A DNA stretch of 64,000 bases, from the NCBI GenBank assembly GCA_036250195.1, contig JAVHZZ010000001.1, forward strand, positions 391,666,783 through 391,730,782, given 5' to 3'. Shown here piece by piece: positions 37,663 to 48,962 of this stretch. The notes under the pieces were generated by a model. It was not told the origin of the DNA and did not search any database. It saw nothing but the letters and a program-made list of their open reading frames with translations. Source of the DNA: Mixophyes australis. Taxonomy: Eukaryota > Chordata > Amphibia > Anura > Limnodynastidae. Each line of letters begins with the position of its first letter. Positions within the stretch are counted from its first letter, which is position 1. The position numbers were made by a program, and so were the translations under genes.

Positions 37663-38599
37663 GTACAAAATAAAAAGAAACAGCGCTCAAACCATAGATC
37701 TAAGCTAAATAACTGAGGTAATTAGATACATATTTAGATACATATTAGGATGTCACTAATATGCAGGAGTACACATATACAAATTTTGTTAACATTAAGT
37801 TCATCTGGTCATTTGAATTGGATAAATTGCCCATTAAATGTACCCAACAATACTATATCATTACACCAAAATGTATGTTGTTACCAATTTGCCGTTTTTA
37901 CTGTATTTTTATTATGTCTTCTGCTGCCACTATTAATATGCTAAGGGTGAATATTCACCACAAAGAACCACTTGGAATGTCTATGTGAGATAAAACTCCA
38001 TTGTCCAATCATTATCCAGCTAGTACTATATATATGTGAGTCATGAGATCACGTACAAACAGCACCAGCCTTGAGAAAGTCTCTGTCATGTGACGAAACG
38101 CGTCGGCCAACCACATCACACCCAGAACTAGCCATGTGCATTCCAAGCTGGAATGCACGCCAGTGTGTTACTGTTACCGACACAAGCAACTTCACCACTC
38201 GTAGAAGGTGGATTTCCTTCTTCCTTATGGTCCCCAGACAAATGGTACCTGTAACCATGGAGCTACATTGAGACTTCAGGAAGACAATAATTGCAAGTAT
38301 TTGGATTTTTTTAAGAATCCTTTTGGACACCATTAGACTTATTTAATTATTTGGAACTGGAACAGATTACCCTTCCTTTTGGAATATAGTGGACTTTTCC
38401 AAGTCACCTTTGGGACATATTAACATCCTCTTTGTATCCTGGACATTGGTGTATGAGCATATATGTAGAGTTTTTGATGAATGTAATAAATGTAATTTAT
38501 TTGACCATATTCACATACTGTCATTAACTCTTCATACTCCACTTCTGTTATTTACACTTTAGATCTATGGTTTTAGCACTGTTTCTTTTTAATTTGTAC
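37663..38599. mobile_element. Element with about 40-bp terminal inverted repeats and GACGAAACGCGTC core
   Basis: The left end 37663-37702 (GTACAAAATAAAAAGAAACA, then CCATAGATCTAA) is the reverse complement of 38559-38599 with a few mismatches. The element is about 937 bp and has no coding frame that I recognise. At 38067-38109 it carries CCTTGAGAAAGTC, a short hairpin (GTCATGTGAC) and GAAACGCGTC. The layout resembles a type I hammerhead ribozyme whose first core strand has mutated. Penelope-like and retrozyme repeats are known to carry such ribozymes. The class is inferred. Confidence 0.6.
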
Positions 38600-41090
38600 T
38601 GTGCGCTAGGAAGTGCACTCTCCTATATTCTAGCTGCCGATCCATAGTAGTCATTCCCATGGTCGAGCATTCTACCTTCTGTGCGCATTCTACAGCCTCC
38701 AACGTGCTATGAATTGTTGTCTGTGCATTGTACACTGCTGTAAATTTTCATGTACGGTGCTGCGAACCTGTAGTGGCACATTATAGATAAAAGAGAATAA
38801 TAATAAAACAATAATAGTCAGCATAGTACCAAAATACCCCTCATTATCAGAACCAATGGATGGCGTACATCCATGTGAATGTAAGAAAAAGTGCAATCTA
38901 CCCTATATGCAGCTTTTCACCCTGCAGTTTTGAAAAGGTTAAAGGCAGTGTATAGAAAGGTCTTAAACTCTCTTACACATGAAAAAAGTGAAGGTGAGAA
39001 TATAGAAAGCTCAGTAACATGATGCTCTCTTTTCTTTGTGCGAACAACAGCAATTTCTTCATCCTGTGATTTAAAGAACAAATTGCCTTGACGTTGAAAT
39101 GCTGAATAGGGAAAATTGGAGAAGGTTTTTGGTGTGGAAACAAAAGAATTGTTCACACCAACTGAAACTGTATCAACCATTTTCCACGCCGAGGTAAAAA
39201 TCAAAAGAGAAGCTGACGCTTCTGGGTTCTTTACTACTGAGCATGTGCGAGACTTCAGTAGTCTGGTGTGATCTGTACTATTATGGTGCAGTCCTAATCC
39301 CTCCTCTGCCTGTACCTGCCTAAGCTTGTACTGTGGCATTCAAATCTCATTTTTTTTATTTTTACATAATGCTATGATTCTTCTTTCAGCAGTATATTTT
39401 TTCTAGACACATTTCCGATGTGTTGTGTAGTACACACAAAACACAATACTTTAGACAAACAAAAGAAAACCTAATTTCACATACAAGATAAGTACACACG
39501 TTTACATTACCATCCAAACGTTGAATCTAAGTGAGAAAAATATTACAGATACATCCCTCAACCCCTGTGACTTTATATTATGTTGCTAGGCAACAAAGCT
39601 TATAGGTCAGGTGCGGGGACCTTTAGTAAGTCACCATGAAATGGCTGGGCCTTTTGCATAAATGAAACACATTTGCATGTGTCTCCTGGCATATCAGTAT
39701 TTCAATAGATTACTCACTGTGCAATCTGATGTATGGAGTTCATTCTGACAGCTGGCTGTGACCTTTTGTATTCCCCTATTGTACAGATTTTGAAGACCAA
39801 TGTGATTTCATTTTCTTACTTGTGGCTTACTGTATCTCAGATTCATGGTGACAATCGCTCTTACATACATATAAGGCTAGCTAACCAAATAGTCATATGT
39901 GAGTAACATTTTAAATATCTAAAAAGCAAACAAAAAAAACCTTTTTTACATGACATTTCTTTGCAAGCTGGCACAAAACAGACCTACTTGCCTGTGTCTA
40001 TTTTTAAATAAGATGGTCAAATTATATTTTACATTCATGTTTGCCATAATGCAATCTAGCTGTTACACACTATGGAAATATTACACAACTTCAAAATATA
40101 GTACAATATTCCCGTCCCCTCCAGTACCTATGGGTAGGGCTGCCACCTTTTGCCCTTGTGAGAAACAGGATACAGCTAATAAAAAAAATCAAATGCTAAA
40201 CACAATGGCCCTGATTTAAGTACAAATGCAACTTGCATGCAACTAGCAGTTTAAAATAAGAGCACAGAACTTGTGCATAGTTCCGACCGTATACAAATCA
40301 AAGTGTATCTCAAGATGAGTTTTGATTTGAATCTTGGTGTAAGTACGCTCTGCCGAAATGTTACTTGCCATATGTAGACAGACAGAACAGACCGCAGTAC
40401 ATGCACAAGCGTATATGCAATGTAAGAAACGCATACAAAAAAAAATATGAAAAACTTGGTATAAACATTAATACAAATATGGATTGTTATTATATATATG
40501 TTTTACATTAAATATATAAATCAAGATGCTTTTAATGTGTACTGTACATATAATGCATTTTTATGGTCTATTTTACTTGCATATACAGGCAAGCCATGGT
40601 GTGTCAGTCATCACTATTAGTTGGTATTTACACGCGCCCTGACGCTAGTGCCGATGTTAAGGCTGAAATCAGCTACATCTGTGCCCGCTGCACGTCCTTA
40701 CTGTACTTTGACAACGTTATTCCGCCCTTCCCCCCTCTCCTCCATTCCACAATTGCATTTCTTATTGTATGTTCCCTTTCTGAGCATGCACAAAGCTGTT
40801 TCATGCAAGATAGGCTGCGCAAACGGGCGCACTTCCGAACAATATATCTGTGTGGTATTCAACTTTTGATTGATCTCCAGTTATTCCAAATGGCCTAAAT
40901 TAATTCTCTATCAGATCATTTGCTAAGCTTTATTCCTTGATGTTCGCTAAATTAGGATAACAGATATCATGTGGAGGTAACTGATGTTATGTATTTGCAT
41001 TTAAGATTCCGACTGTTCTCTTTTCTCATTAATCCGTCTGTGGAAAAGAGCCCTCATATCGAGATAATCCCACCTACATTGGGACAGTTG
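38600..41090. other. Intron sequence with a SINE/LINE-tail-like fragment
   Basis: 38740-38800 (GTACGGTGCTGCGAACCTG..TGGCAC..TATAGATAAA) resembles the shared SINE/LINE 3' tail. A 140-residue minus-strand frame (38917-39339) has no domain and lacks splice context for ZNF827. The remainder is unassigned. Confidence 0.4.
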
Positions 41091-41900
41091 GGAGACATGC
41101 TTTAATTCACGACAGGCTCAAGGTACAACATTGCTTACACAAAAATTATCTGCATGTTGTCTGAAGGAAACATTTCCTACAAATTCAGCACAAAAGTCAA
41201 CATCTGAAGTATGCAAAACAATAGTTAGATAACAAACAATTCTTGGATAAGCCAGAAACCTTTTGGAATAAAGTGCTGTGGACTGATGAAACAAAAATGT
41301 AACTTTGTCCACAACCACAAAATATATAGTTGGAGAAAAGAACACATTCTCATCCGCTAAGTGTAGGGGTGGATCTATTATGCACTGGGGTTGTGTTGCA
41401 GCCATCGACATAGGAAATATTTTTCAGGTAGAAGGAAGAATGGATTCAACGCAAAAATCCTAGAACCCATTGTCCCAGAGTCAGTAAAATAACTGAAGCT
41501 GAAAAGAGGTTAGATGTTTTAGCAATAATACACGTAAGCTAGAAGTTCTGCAAGGAAGAGTACGAATAAAGACTAAGTATAGAAAGACTTTTAGGGGTAT
41601 ATTTACTAAACTGCCGGTTTGAAAAAGTGGAGATGTTGCCTATAGCAACCAATCAGATTCTAGCTGTTATTTTATAGAATGCACTAAATAAATGACAGCT
41701 AGAATCTGATTGGTTGCTATAGGCAACATCTCCACTTTTTCAAACCCACAGTTTAGTACAGGAAACCTTTGGAACCTGTTATTTTAGCCAAGAGAGGAGA
41801 CACCAACTACTGACTGCCACAATTTTGCACATGCCACGCTGTATCATAACTTACTGAAGTTCACCCAAAAGTACATTGTAACTTTTATGTGAAGTTTTAT
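41091..41900 (+). pseudogene. Tc1-type transposase relic, split by a MITE
   Basis: Degraded frames read FWNKVLWTDETK around 41270-41305 (the Tc1-family block containing the second catalytic Asp), then a valine/glycine-rich stretch, and a terminal LAKRGDTNY just after the MITE. Many stops and frameshifts. A palindromic MITE at 41592-41759 interrupts it. Confidence 0.65.
41592..41759. mobile_element. Palindromic MITE, copy 2
   Basis: Same family as 7630-7803, and less diverged between its own arms: GTTTGAAAAAGTGGAGATG is perfect on both arms. The outermost bases of the right end are missing (it ends CAGTTTAGTA). It inserted into the Tc1 relic, so it is the younger of the two. Confidence 0.9.
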
Positions 41901-43954
41901 TACAGTAATTTGTTTTCTATTATTCTTAAGTAAGTTCTTCTCCAATCAGCTTAAGAAAATAATTCAAGATAACCTGGCAACGGGTTCTATACAGGCTTTT
42001 TTATTTGCTTATTGCATAGTGCCTTGTGCTTTTTCTATTACACATTAATTGTCAAAAGTGGCTGCAAACAGACATCACTTAGCTGAAAGTGATTACAATG
42101 AGAGCTAGGACAGCTAAAAACCAGAATGTCATTTGTACTTGATAGACTTGTAGGTGGTGGTAAATAAGCATACAAAATAATAAACCCTGGCTTTAAAAGT
42201 GTTAAATTGAGAGGAAATCTTATATGTCACTACACCAAACAAATACTATATTATTACATCGAGGTTAGTTTTGCATGTTCAATGCCTACCAAAGTAGCTT
42301 TTTCTGCAGAAAATGTCAAATGATTAAGGGCAGTATCTAATCATAGTTTATCATCTAGACAGTTACTTCCTTTTCTTTGACTTGTTTTATTTTCTTTTTG
42401 TGCTCCGTTTCAAAATGTGATCTTTACAACCACTGAATCCTCTCTCCCATCTGCATCCAAAGGTCAAAAGCGCCACACTCTCTAAGGAGCAAGGATCAAG
42501 GGACATGAGAACACAAAGCTCTTCCAGGAACACAGTGTAAGGCATTAAAGAAAATGCAGAAAGCAATATACTGTAATATTTTCAACTACAAGTCATTTAG
42601 CTATGACATTTAGCAAAAATGCAACTTGTATTTTCCAATAGCCAATTACCATCCTTTTAGGCACACTGACAATCTCTGGAGGCCTTTAATGGTATTTTGT
42701 AATCATCAAAGGAACAACAAAAAAAAAAGCTCAATTTCAGAAAACACCAAAATAGTTTTATTTTAAATCTAAAAGTGCAAATTCATTACTACTCTGCTGC
42801 TCTGCCGACTTAACACTGCCAACTCATAATTTTAGTAATTTGCTAGAATACAATTTGTCAAAGGGTAGATGTAACAGATATAGGGGCATATTATATAGCT
42901 GCACACTGATCTAGCTTTGAGGAGAGGAAGACTATCATTCACAGTATGGTAGCTTTCATAATTGCGTACCAGTAACTTAACAAAGTTTTAGTGAACCGTT
43001 GCTAGCTAGCCTTTGTCTCCTGACAATCATGTGGTTAAAGCAGCAGAACGGTTATTACATTTTATGATGACCGATTTGGTGTATAACCTCTCTACAAGCT
43101 TTTACATTTTATATTTATACATTATTCTTTATGTAAGCACTGCAACAATGTGCACTGTCTTCCAGACTGTGAGGGAGATCGTTAGAGAAAAAGGTCATTA
43201 TTCTTGTTCAAAAGAAAACTTGAAACAAAAGGAATCAGATTGCTGCAGCGAATGAATATAAATAAATATTATATTTATGTATTATATATCAGAACAATGA
43301 TGTAAGCAAAAAAAGGTGAGAAATTGTCCTAGTTACCTAATGTCTTGCAAGAAAATAAAGCAACAGTGTCAGCAAAGGTGAATTTCTTATATCATAGTCA
43401 CTGCGTCATTTAATTTCGACTGTATTTGTAAAACACAATTTTCAATAATCTCTAGGACATTTTGGTAAACTGGTGCAGAGTTGGATGCTCTTTCTGACCA
43501 CTTGAAAAAAGCCCTGAATGTTAGCTATTGTTCAAAGAGTATGCAGGGCTGGAGAAATCTCAGTATACAGTGGCCAACTACTCCTCACAGGACATACATG
43601 TGTACAGCTCAATGCTAAGGAGTTCAATTAAAGCCATTCCTGCAATGGGAATCTACCTTCCAAATTCTATACCTTTATGTAAAGCACTAGTCTAAAAAAG
43701 CTAAGAAGTCAATGCCCATGTGTAAGCAGGGTCATGCCTAAAAGAGGTAAGGCAAAAACTTACCCAAGATATACTTTGATGACGAGGAATCGGAAGCATT
43801 AGGCTCTGACTTTCTAAATAGCTGAAGCCTGACCATCACTAGATCCATGTGCCATCCAGTGTTTCCTATGTGTGCCTTTGACTGGGTTGCCCATTGTAAA
43901 ATGGCCACCAGGGACTGGGCTCTGTATTTTACACTGACCATAAAGCAAACTACA
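41901..43954. other. Intron sequence, unassigned
   Basis: AT-rich, with no tandem arrays or transposon ends recognised. Minus-strand frames near 43738-44068 are chance frames that run into the hAT element. Confidence 0.45.
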
Positions 43955-44029
43955 CCCTAAAGCGGCGGTTCCCAAACTGTGTGCCGCGGCTCCCAGGGGT
44001 GCCGCGGCGCTGTCACTGGAGTGCCGCGG

Positions 44030-44226
44030 GCCAGACATAAAAAAAAACAAAGAACACAAACTTACCAATCCGTCGGGTGCCGGGACCCAGCAGCCTCCTC
44101 TCTCCCGCAGCAGCTGGTTACTGACGTTGATATTCAGTGACAGCTGCGGGAGAGAGGTGGCTGCTGGGTCCCGGCGCCCGACGGATTGGTAAGTTTATGT
44201 GTTCTTTGTTTTTTTTTATGTCTGGC
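44030..44226. repeat. Near-perfect hairpin inside the hAT element
   Basis: 44030-44120 is the reverse complement of about 44136-44226 with only a few mismatches. The arms run GCCAGACATAAAAAAAA, then CTTACCAATCCGTCGGG, then GGGACCCAGCAGCC, then CTCTCTCCCGCAGC. The loop is about 15 bases. A transcript would form a stem of about 85-90 base pairs. Confidence 0.92.
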
Positions 44227-44880
44227 GCGGGGCAGAGGAGTGAGAGGGAGTGTGACAGAGGGGCACAGGAGAGTGACAGAGGGGCAGAGGAGAGTGACAG
44301 CGGGGCACAGGAGAGTGACAGAGCGGCACAGGAGAGTGACAGAGCGGCACAGGAGAGTGACATAGGGGCAGAGGAGAGTGACAGAGGGGCAGAGGAGAGT
44401 GGCAGAGGAGAGTGACAGCGGGGCAGAGAAGAGTGACAGTGGGGCAGTGGAGGGGGACACAGCGTGAGAGGGGCAGTGAAGGGGGACACAGCATGAGAGG
44501 GGCAGTGGAGGGGGACACAGCGTGAGAGGGACAGAGGGCAGAGGGGGGACAGCGTGACAGAGGGCAGAAGAGGGGGGACATCGTGAGAGAGAGCAGAGGA
44601 GGGGGGAAATCGTGAGAGAGGGCAGAGGAGGGGGGACATCGTGAGAGAGGGCAGAGGAGGGGGGACATCGTGAGAGAGGGCAGAGGAGGGGGACATCGTG
44701 AGAGAGGGCAGAGGAGGGGGGACAGTATGACGGGGCAGTGTGTCTGGATACGGAGGGGGCTGTGTGTCTGGATGCGGAGGGGGCAGTGTGTCTGGATGCG
44801 GAGGGGGCAGAGTGTCTGGATGCGGAGGGGGCAGAGTGTCTGGATGCGGAGGCGGCAGTGTGTCTGGATGCAGAGGGGGC
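44227..44880. repeat. G-rich minisatellite cluster inside the hAT element
   Basis: Three unit types follow each other. The first is a 21-bp unit (GAGAGTGACAGAGGGGCAGAG) to about 44430. Next come units near 30-35 bp with GGGGACACAGCGTGAGAGG, passing to GGGGACATCGTGAGAGAGG. Last is a 24-bp unit with GTGTCTGGATGCGGAGGGGG (44735-44880). Unit lengths divisible by three leave a 282-codon minus-strand frame rich in Pro, Ser and Leu, which I regard as an artefact. Confidence 0.93.
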
Positions 44881-45214
44881 ATTTTTGCAACTAAATAAGT
44901 ATTTCTGTCCTGACCTAAATACTTATAATTTTTTGACCCAACTACTTCTAAAACAGGACTGCTCAATAATTATTTTGGAGGGGTGCCTTGAAAAAATTTG
45001 GAGACTCTAAGGGTGCCGCGAACTGCAAAAGTTTGGGAACCACTGCCCTAAAGCAAATTAAGTCACACCCATGTTTACAGCATCACACTGTATTACTTCA
45101 GCCACTAAATTAACAAACTTGTATCGTTAGCGAGTCTGTGATAATCATTGTGGTAATCCTTCACTGCTGGCTTGTATAGATCTCAAATGTCATACAGGAA
45201 AACATTCAACCCTC

Positions 45215-45640
45215 CAAAACGTTTAACATTTTCTTGACGCAGATTGTGAATTAAAAACAGATTAAAGTAGGATTTGTTGGCACTGATCCACACACCGGTC
45301 AACAATCTTCAAGCCATTGTGCAAAAAAGACCTTAATGGGAGGTGTGCAAGAAAGAAATTCAGGTTGATAAAAATCCCATATCCTTTGTACCATGCCACC
45401 TAGAAGATACTGTGTTTTGTAGTCTAATGAGACGAAACTGTAACTTTTTGTCATGAATGCTAACATATCAGACACCGAACAATAATCACCTAACACCATC
45501 CCCACTGTGAAATATGCCAGTGATAGCATTACGTTATCACATACATTTCAATCTCTGAGACTGGCAATCTTGTCAGGATTGATGAATGGTGCAAAAGGTG
45601 GTTCAACTAAGTATAGACAAAGGTGAAATGATATTTAAAG
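45215..45640 (+). pseudogene. Second Tc1-type transposon relic
   Basis: A degraded plus-strand frame near 45405-45530 reads SNETKL then NANISDTEQ, then SPNTIPTVKYASDSITLS. This matches the order of Tc1-family blocks (DETK, then TVKHGGGSxM). It ends GTGGTTCAACTAAGTAT then AGACAAAGGTGAA, like the ends of such elements. Multiple stops, inactive. Confidence 0.6.
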
Positions 45641-46663
45641 TTAAATTAAGCATATCTTAAAAATGTTAAAATTATTTATTACTTTATGGTTTACTATTAT
45701 ATTTTGTTTTGGGGATGTTGGGGGAGGGGCGGAGGGCTCTGTGATGCTTTATGTGCGACACACAAATCCCATTCTTAAATTCCAAAAGGAGAGAAAAGTG
45801 TGAAACAGGGAAGGGGACTGACAACTTTTTGAATGCACTGCGTTATATAAAATATGCATATAAACGACACTAAAGAGCTTATTTAGGATACTATCTTTGT
45901 AATAAAGTAATAGTAGTAAAAGCCATACATGTGTGATATTGTGGCATGATTCACAGCACTAGAACATGTAGTGCGATCAGGTGTCTGAGCCAATTCAAGT
46001 TGCTATTGAACATTAGTACAATTTCTGAGATCCCAGCACATTGTCCAAGGCTATTTGCTGGTCTGCATAGATTTCATCTGTGTAAAATGAGAGTCTACTG
46101 ATGATAATATTACAATTTGCACAAGCATTTAAGATCGTTAACTTAGGAACATACATTTCCACACACTGCTGTGAGGCAGCTTGTAGGAGTGTGAAAGCAC
46201 CCATATTACATACAATAATCCTAAACCAATTACCAGTCCTGCTGCCTGGCTCTAGGCTCCCTGTTTGCATTTCAAACACAAGGCATTTTCTTAGGTTACC
46301 TTAGGCATAATCCATTCATAGTGCAACACACAGCTATCTTATATATGGATTTAGAACACTTTCACTATAGAAGTTATTACATTGGTTTTTAAAGCATCTC
46401 GTATCAATACAGACTTGCTTTTTCCCCCTGACTTTTCTGCTTGCTTGAGTGTTAATTTGTTAGAACACAAATTAAACACATATAAAACACATGGTTTTTA
46501 TGTACACATTTGATAAGCATTTAGTTGTGTTTACAAGTGCTTTCAAAATGCATTTTTAAACATGTGTCTGTGACAAAGCAGGAAGCTATTTTGTTCAAGC
46601 CAAACACATGTTAAAATGCATATGTATATACTTCTTAATTGTAGCAGTGATAGGATATACAAT
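45641..46663. other. Intron sequence, unassigned
   Basis: A short G-rich tract lies at 45717-45740. No repeat ends or exons recognised. Confidence 0.45.
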
Positions 46664-46770
46664 AGTGCATACTTGCCTACTTTCACTAGGCGACGTCCGG
46701 GAGAGGGGCTTGACTAATGGGCGGGAGGGGGTGGGGAGTCTCGAGGTGGGGCAAAATATTTGCACTTTCC
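46664..46770. mobile_element. Fragment of the TACTTGCC family
   Basis: It begins GTGCATACTTGCCTACTTTC, then GGCGACGTCCGGGAGAGGGG, matching the left ends of the family. The right end is not found. Confidence 0.6.
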
Positions 46771-46992
46771 AGGTTTTATTGTAAATATGTAATTGTTTTA
46801 CCCAGGAAAAGGAGGGGGGGGTCACTATTGAAAGCAGACACTATTTGACCAGTCTTTTTTGGGTACTTACAAGCCCCTAAAGATTTTACTTTAATAGGAG
46901 AGCTCTAATTTCAAAATGTCCATCAAAATTTAATGTAGAAGTGAAATTCCAAGCCCAGGTGATTGTAATTGGCAGCTGATAGGACACAAGTG

Positions 46993-47338
46993 TGGGTAGC
47001 ACGGTGGCTAAGTGGTTAGCACTTCTGCCTCACAACACTGGGGTCATGAGTTCAATTCCCGACCATGACCTTATCTGTGTGGAGTTTGTATGTTCTCCCT
47101 GTGTTTGCGTGGGTTTCCTCCAGGTGCTCCGGTTTCCTCCCACACTCCAAAAACATATTAGTAGGTTGAATTGGCTGCTATCAAAATTGACCCTAGTCTC
47201 TCTCTGTCTGTCTGTGTGTGTATGTTAGGGAATTTAGACTGTAAGCTCCAATGGGGCAGGGACTGATGTGAATGAGTTCTCTGTACAGCGCTGCGGAATC
47301 AGTGGCGCTATATAAATAGATGGTGATGATGATGATGA
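46993..47338 (+). mobile_element. tRNA-derived SINE, copy 6
   Basis: Full length: head GTAGCACGGTGGCTAAGTGG, B box GAGTTCAATTCCCGA, complete body (GTGCTCCGGTTTCCTCCC), tail ending TATAAATAGATGG and (TGATGA). This is the most intact copy in the window and is useful as a reference. Confidence 0.92.
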
Positions 47339-48520
47339 CATGAGTCTTCATAGAAGCACCTAAGCTGGAGAACATGTATGCATAACTAATAGGATGCCGA
47401 TGGCTATTCCTACCTAAATGATATCCTTAGCTTGCCTGGTCCTGCTATTGCCATTGTAAGCATTATGCTGGGTACACTGCTCACTTGGTATATAGATGGT
47501 GAGGATTTTACCACTGACTTACACACATATTAACAATAGCACACACACAATAGCACATACCTAATCAGGAAGTGAGAATGAAGGAGGAGGATACTTATTG
47601 TGGGCAGGTATTGGACCAGTTTGAGCCTTAGATGGCATCAGCACCAAGGTATACTGAGAATAGAGCCAGCCACAGCCAACAGACTGAAGGGGGCCGAGCC
47701 CCACCCCCCTTCTCAAATGTTACTATGGGGCCTGGCGATAGAATGTTAAGCCCCTGGTATATCCTATATATATAATACACTAATCCAATCTGTGCAATTA
47801 GATAGACCAGCAGCTCTAAGGATTTGTAGTTTAAACATATGTCTCTCTTTTTACTTTAATTAAGGAGTAGTAGGTAATAAATATGTAATAATGTACTGTT
47901 GAACATCTGAACTATCTATGTATCTGCACACTTCAGTATGTGCGTTTGACAAATTTTATGGGCAGACCCACTGCCTGGATTACATTATACAGACGGTGGG
48001 GCCGCCCACTGTCGCTTTAAAAGCGCCCTTTGCACTGTGTCTATTAGAAATGACGTGATTTCTTTATGTAGATATTGATAACAGTCGCATTCTGCATGTG
48101 CACATCATTAAAGCTGCCGGACATAATGAGTGCCTGCTATATGGTAAATCTATATTGTCATCTTGCCGCTATTACTATTTTCGTGGTTATTTTGTAGTTC
48201 TAAACACTGTCGGCATGGTCAGTGCCGTTAATTCATACCACACCCACACAAAAGCACATACCTAATCATGAAGTCAGAATGATTATTATACAGCATATTT
48301 TAAGCTAACCCATCAGACAGAATGACTTGCAGTCATTGACATATATAACATACATTACAGCACAATTTTGGCTAAACTATCAGCTTTTCAGACCCTCAGG
48401 GGTAAAATTATCAAAAACAGCTGTTGGTCATGTACAGTGTAGAACTAACTTAAGTAAAGAATATCTTCATAAACACTCAATATACAAATAGAAAGGAAAG
48501 AAGGAAATGACGTGGCATAC
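47339..48520. other. Intron sequence with a diverged direct repeat
   Basis: AGCACATACCTAATCAGGAA (near 47548) recurs as AGCACATACCTAATCATGAA (near 48254), about 700 bp apart. The stretch between includes a CG-containing segment (47980-48240) that may be an unclassified element bounded by these repeats. Otherwise unassigned. Confidence 0.4.
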
Positions 48521-48962
48521 CTGATAATTTCATCAGAAAATCAGAAGCCATCTTGACCGAGATATCCTGACTGAACAGAGATGACGGGCATGTAACAAAG
48601 TCCAACGCGTCTTTTAACTTCATGCTGCTGTTGCTTTTAGGTCTGTCAGCAAAGAGAGTCATAGAGGGGCAGTCATTGTCATTAGGCTCCTCTTTGATAG
48701 CTACTGAACTGATCTGGCTTAAAGTTTCTGGAAGCAGAGAGCCGTGTGCGGGTGAAGCACTCTCCTTATCGTGGCTTCCCAAGGAATTATTAAAGGGGCA
48801 TTCTTTAATGTCAATATCATTGGGTTCTTCTTTCACCTTGGCTTCTGCCCGAAGGAAGTGCTGATGGCAGCGCATGTGCAGTTTCAGGCTGAAATGGCGT
48901 GAAGAGGTGAAAGGGCAGAGCTGACACTGGAAGGTCTCCCCTCTGTCCTGGTGCTGATGGAC
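48521..48962 (-). CDS. ZNF827: ZNF827 coding exon: end of finger 2, finger 3, first QDISVK module
   Basis: A 442-bp exon entering in phase 0 and leaving in phase 1. The acceptor (GATCCTACTATCAG) precedes 48962 and the donor CAG/GTATGC follows 48521. The first codons VHQHQDRGETF supply the last His of zinc finger 2. Finger 3 follows (CQLCPFTSSRHFSLKLHMRCH pattern, C-x2-C-x12-H-x3-H). Then AKVKEEPND and VAIKEEPND, two SUMO-consensus sites in a Ser/Pro-rich acidic stretch, and finally LFSQDISVKMASDFLMKLS. Human ZNF827 as I remember it has the same order, with VKEE and VKEEP sites and the same closing block. 147 complete codons, no break. Upstream it joins 52325, downstream 23295. It acts in the nucleus as part of a DNA-binding co-repressor-recruiting protein. 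Confidence 0.98.

Larger units (their letters stand above)
43963..45045. mobile_element. 1083-bp hAT-type non-autonomous element
   Basis: The left end is CGGCGGTTCCCAAACTGTG. The right end in reverse complement is CAGTGGTTCCCAAACTTTTG. Both sides carry the perfect 8-bp duplication CCCTAAAG (43955-43962 and 45046-45053). Sub-terminal GTGCCGCGG / CCGCGGCAC blocks repeat. The interior contains a long hairpin and a G-rich minisatellite but no transposase. The good duplication suggests a fairly recent insertion. Confidence 0.92.

Noticed and set aside
38917..39339. 140-codon minus-strand frame
   Set aside because: Same strand as ZNF827 but without acceptor/donor context, and no similarity to the protein between the modules it would join.
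44118..44966. 282-codon minus-strand frame rich in Pro, Ser, Leu and His
   Set aside because: It is made of minisatellite units whose lengths are multiples of three, and it overlaps hairpin arms of a hAT element. Overlapping frames are equally open.
47548..48283. AGCACATACCTAATCA direct repeats 700 bp apart as possible LTRs
   Set aside because: The similarity covers only about 30 bases, with no TG...CA ends, priming site or polypurine tract.
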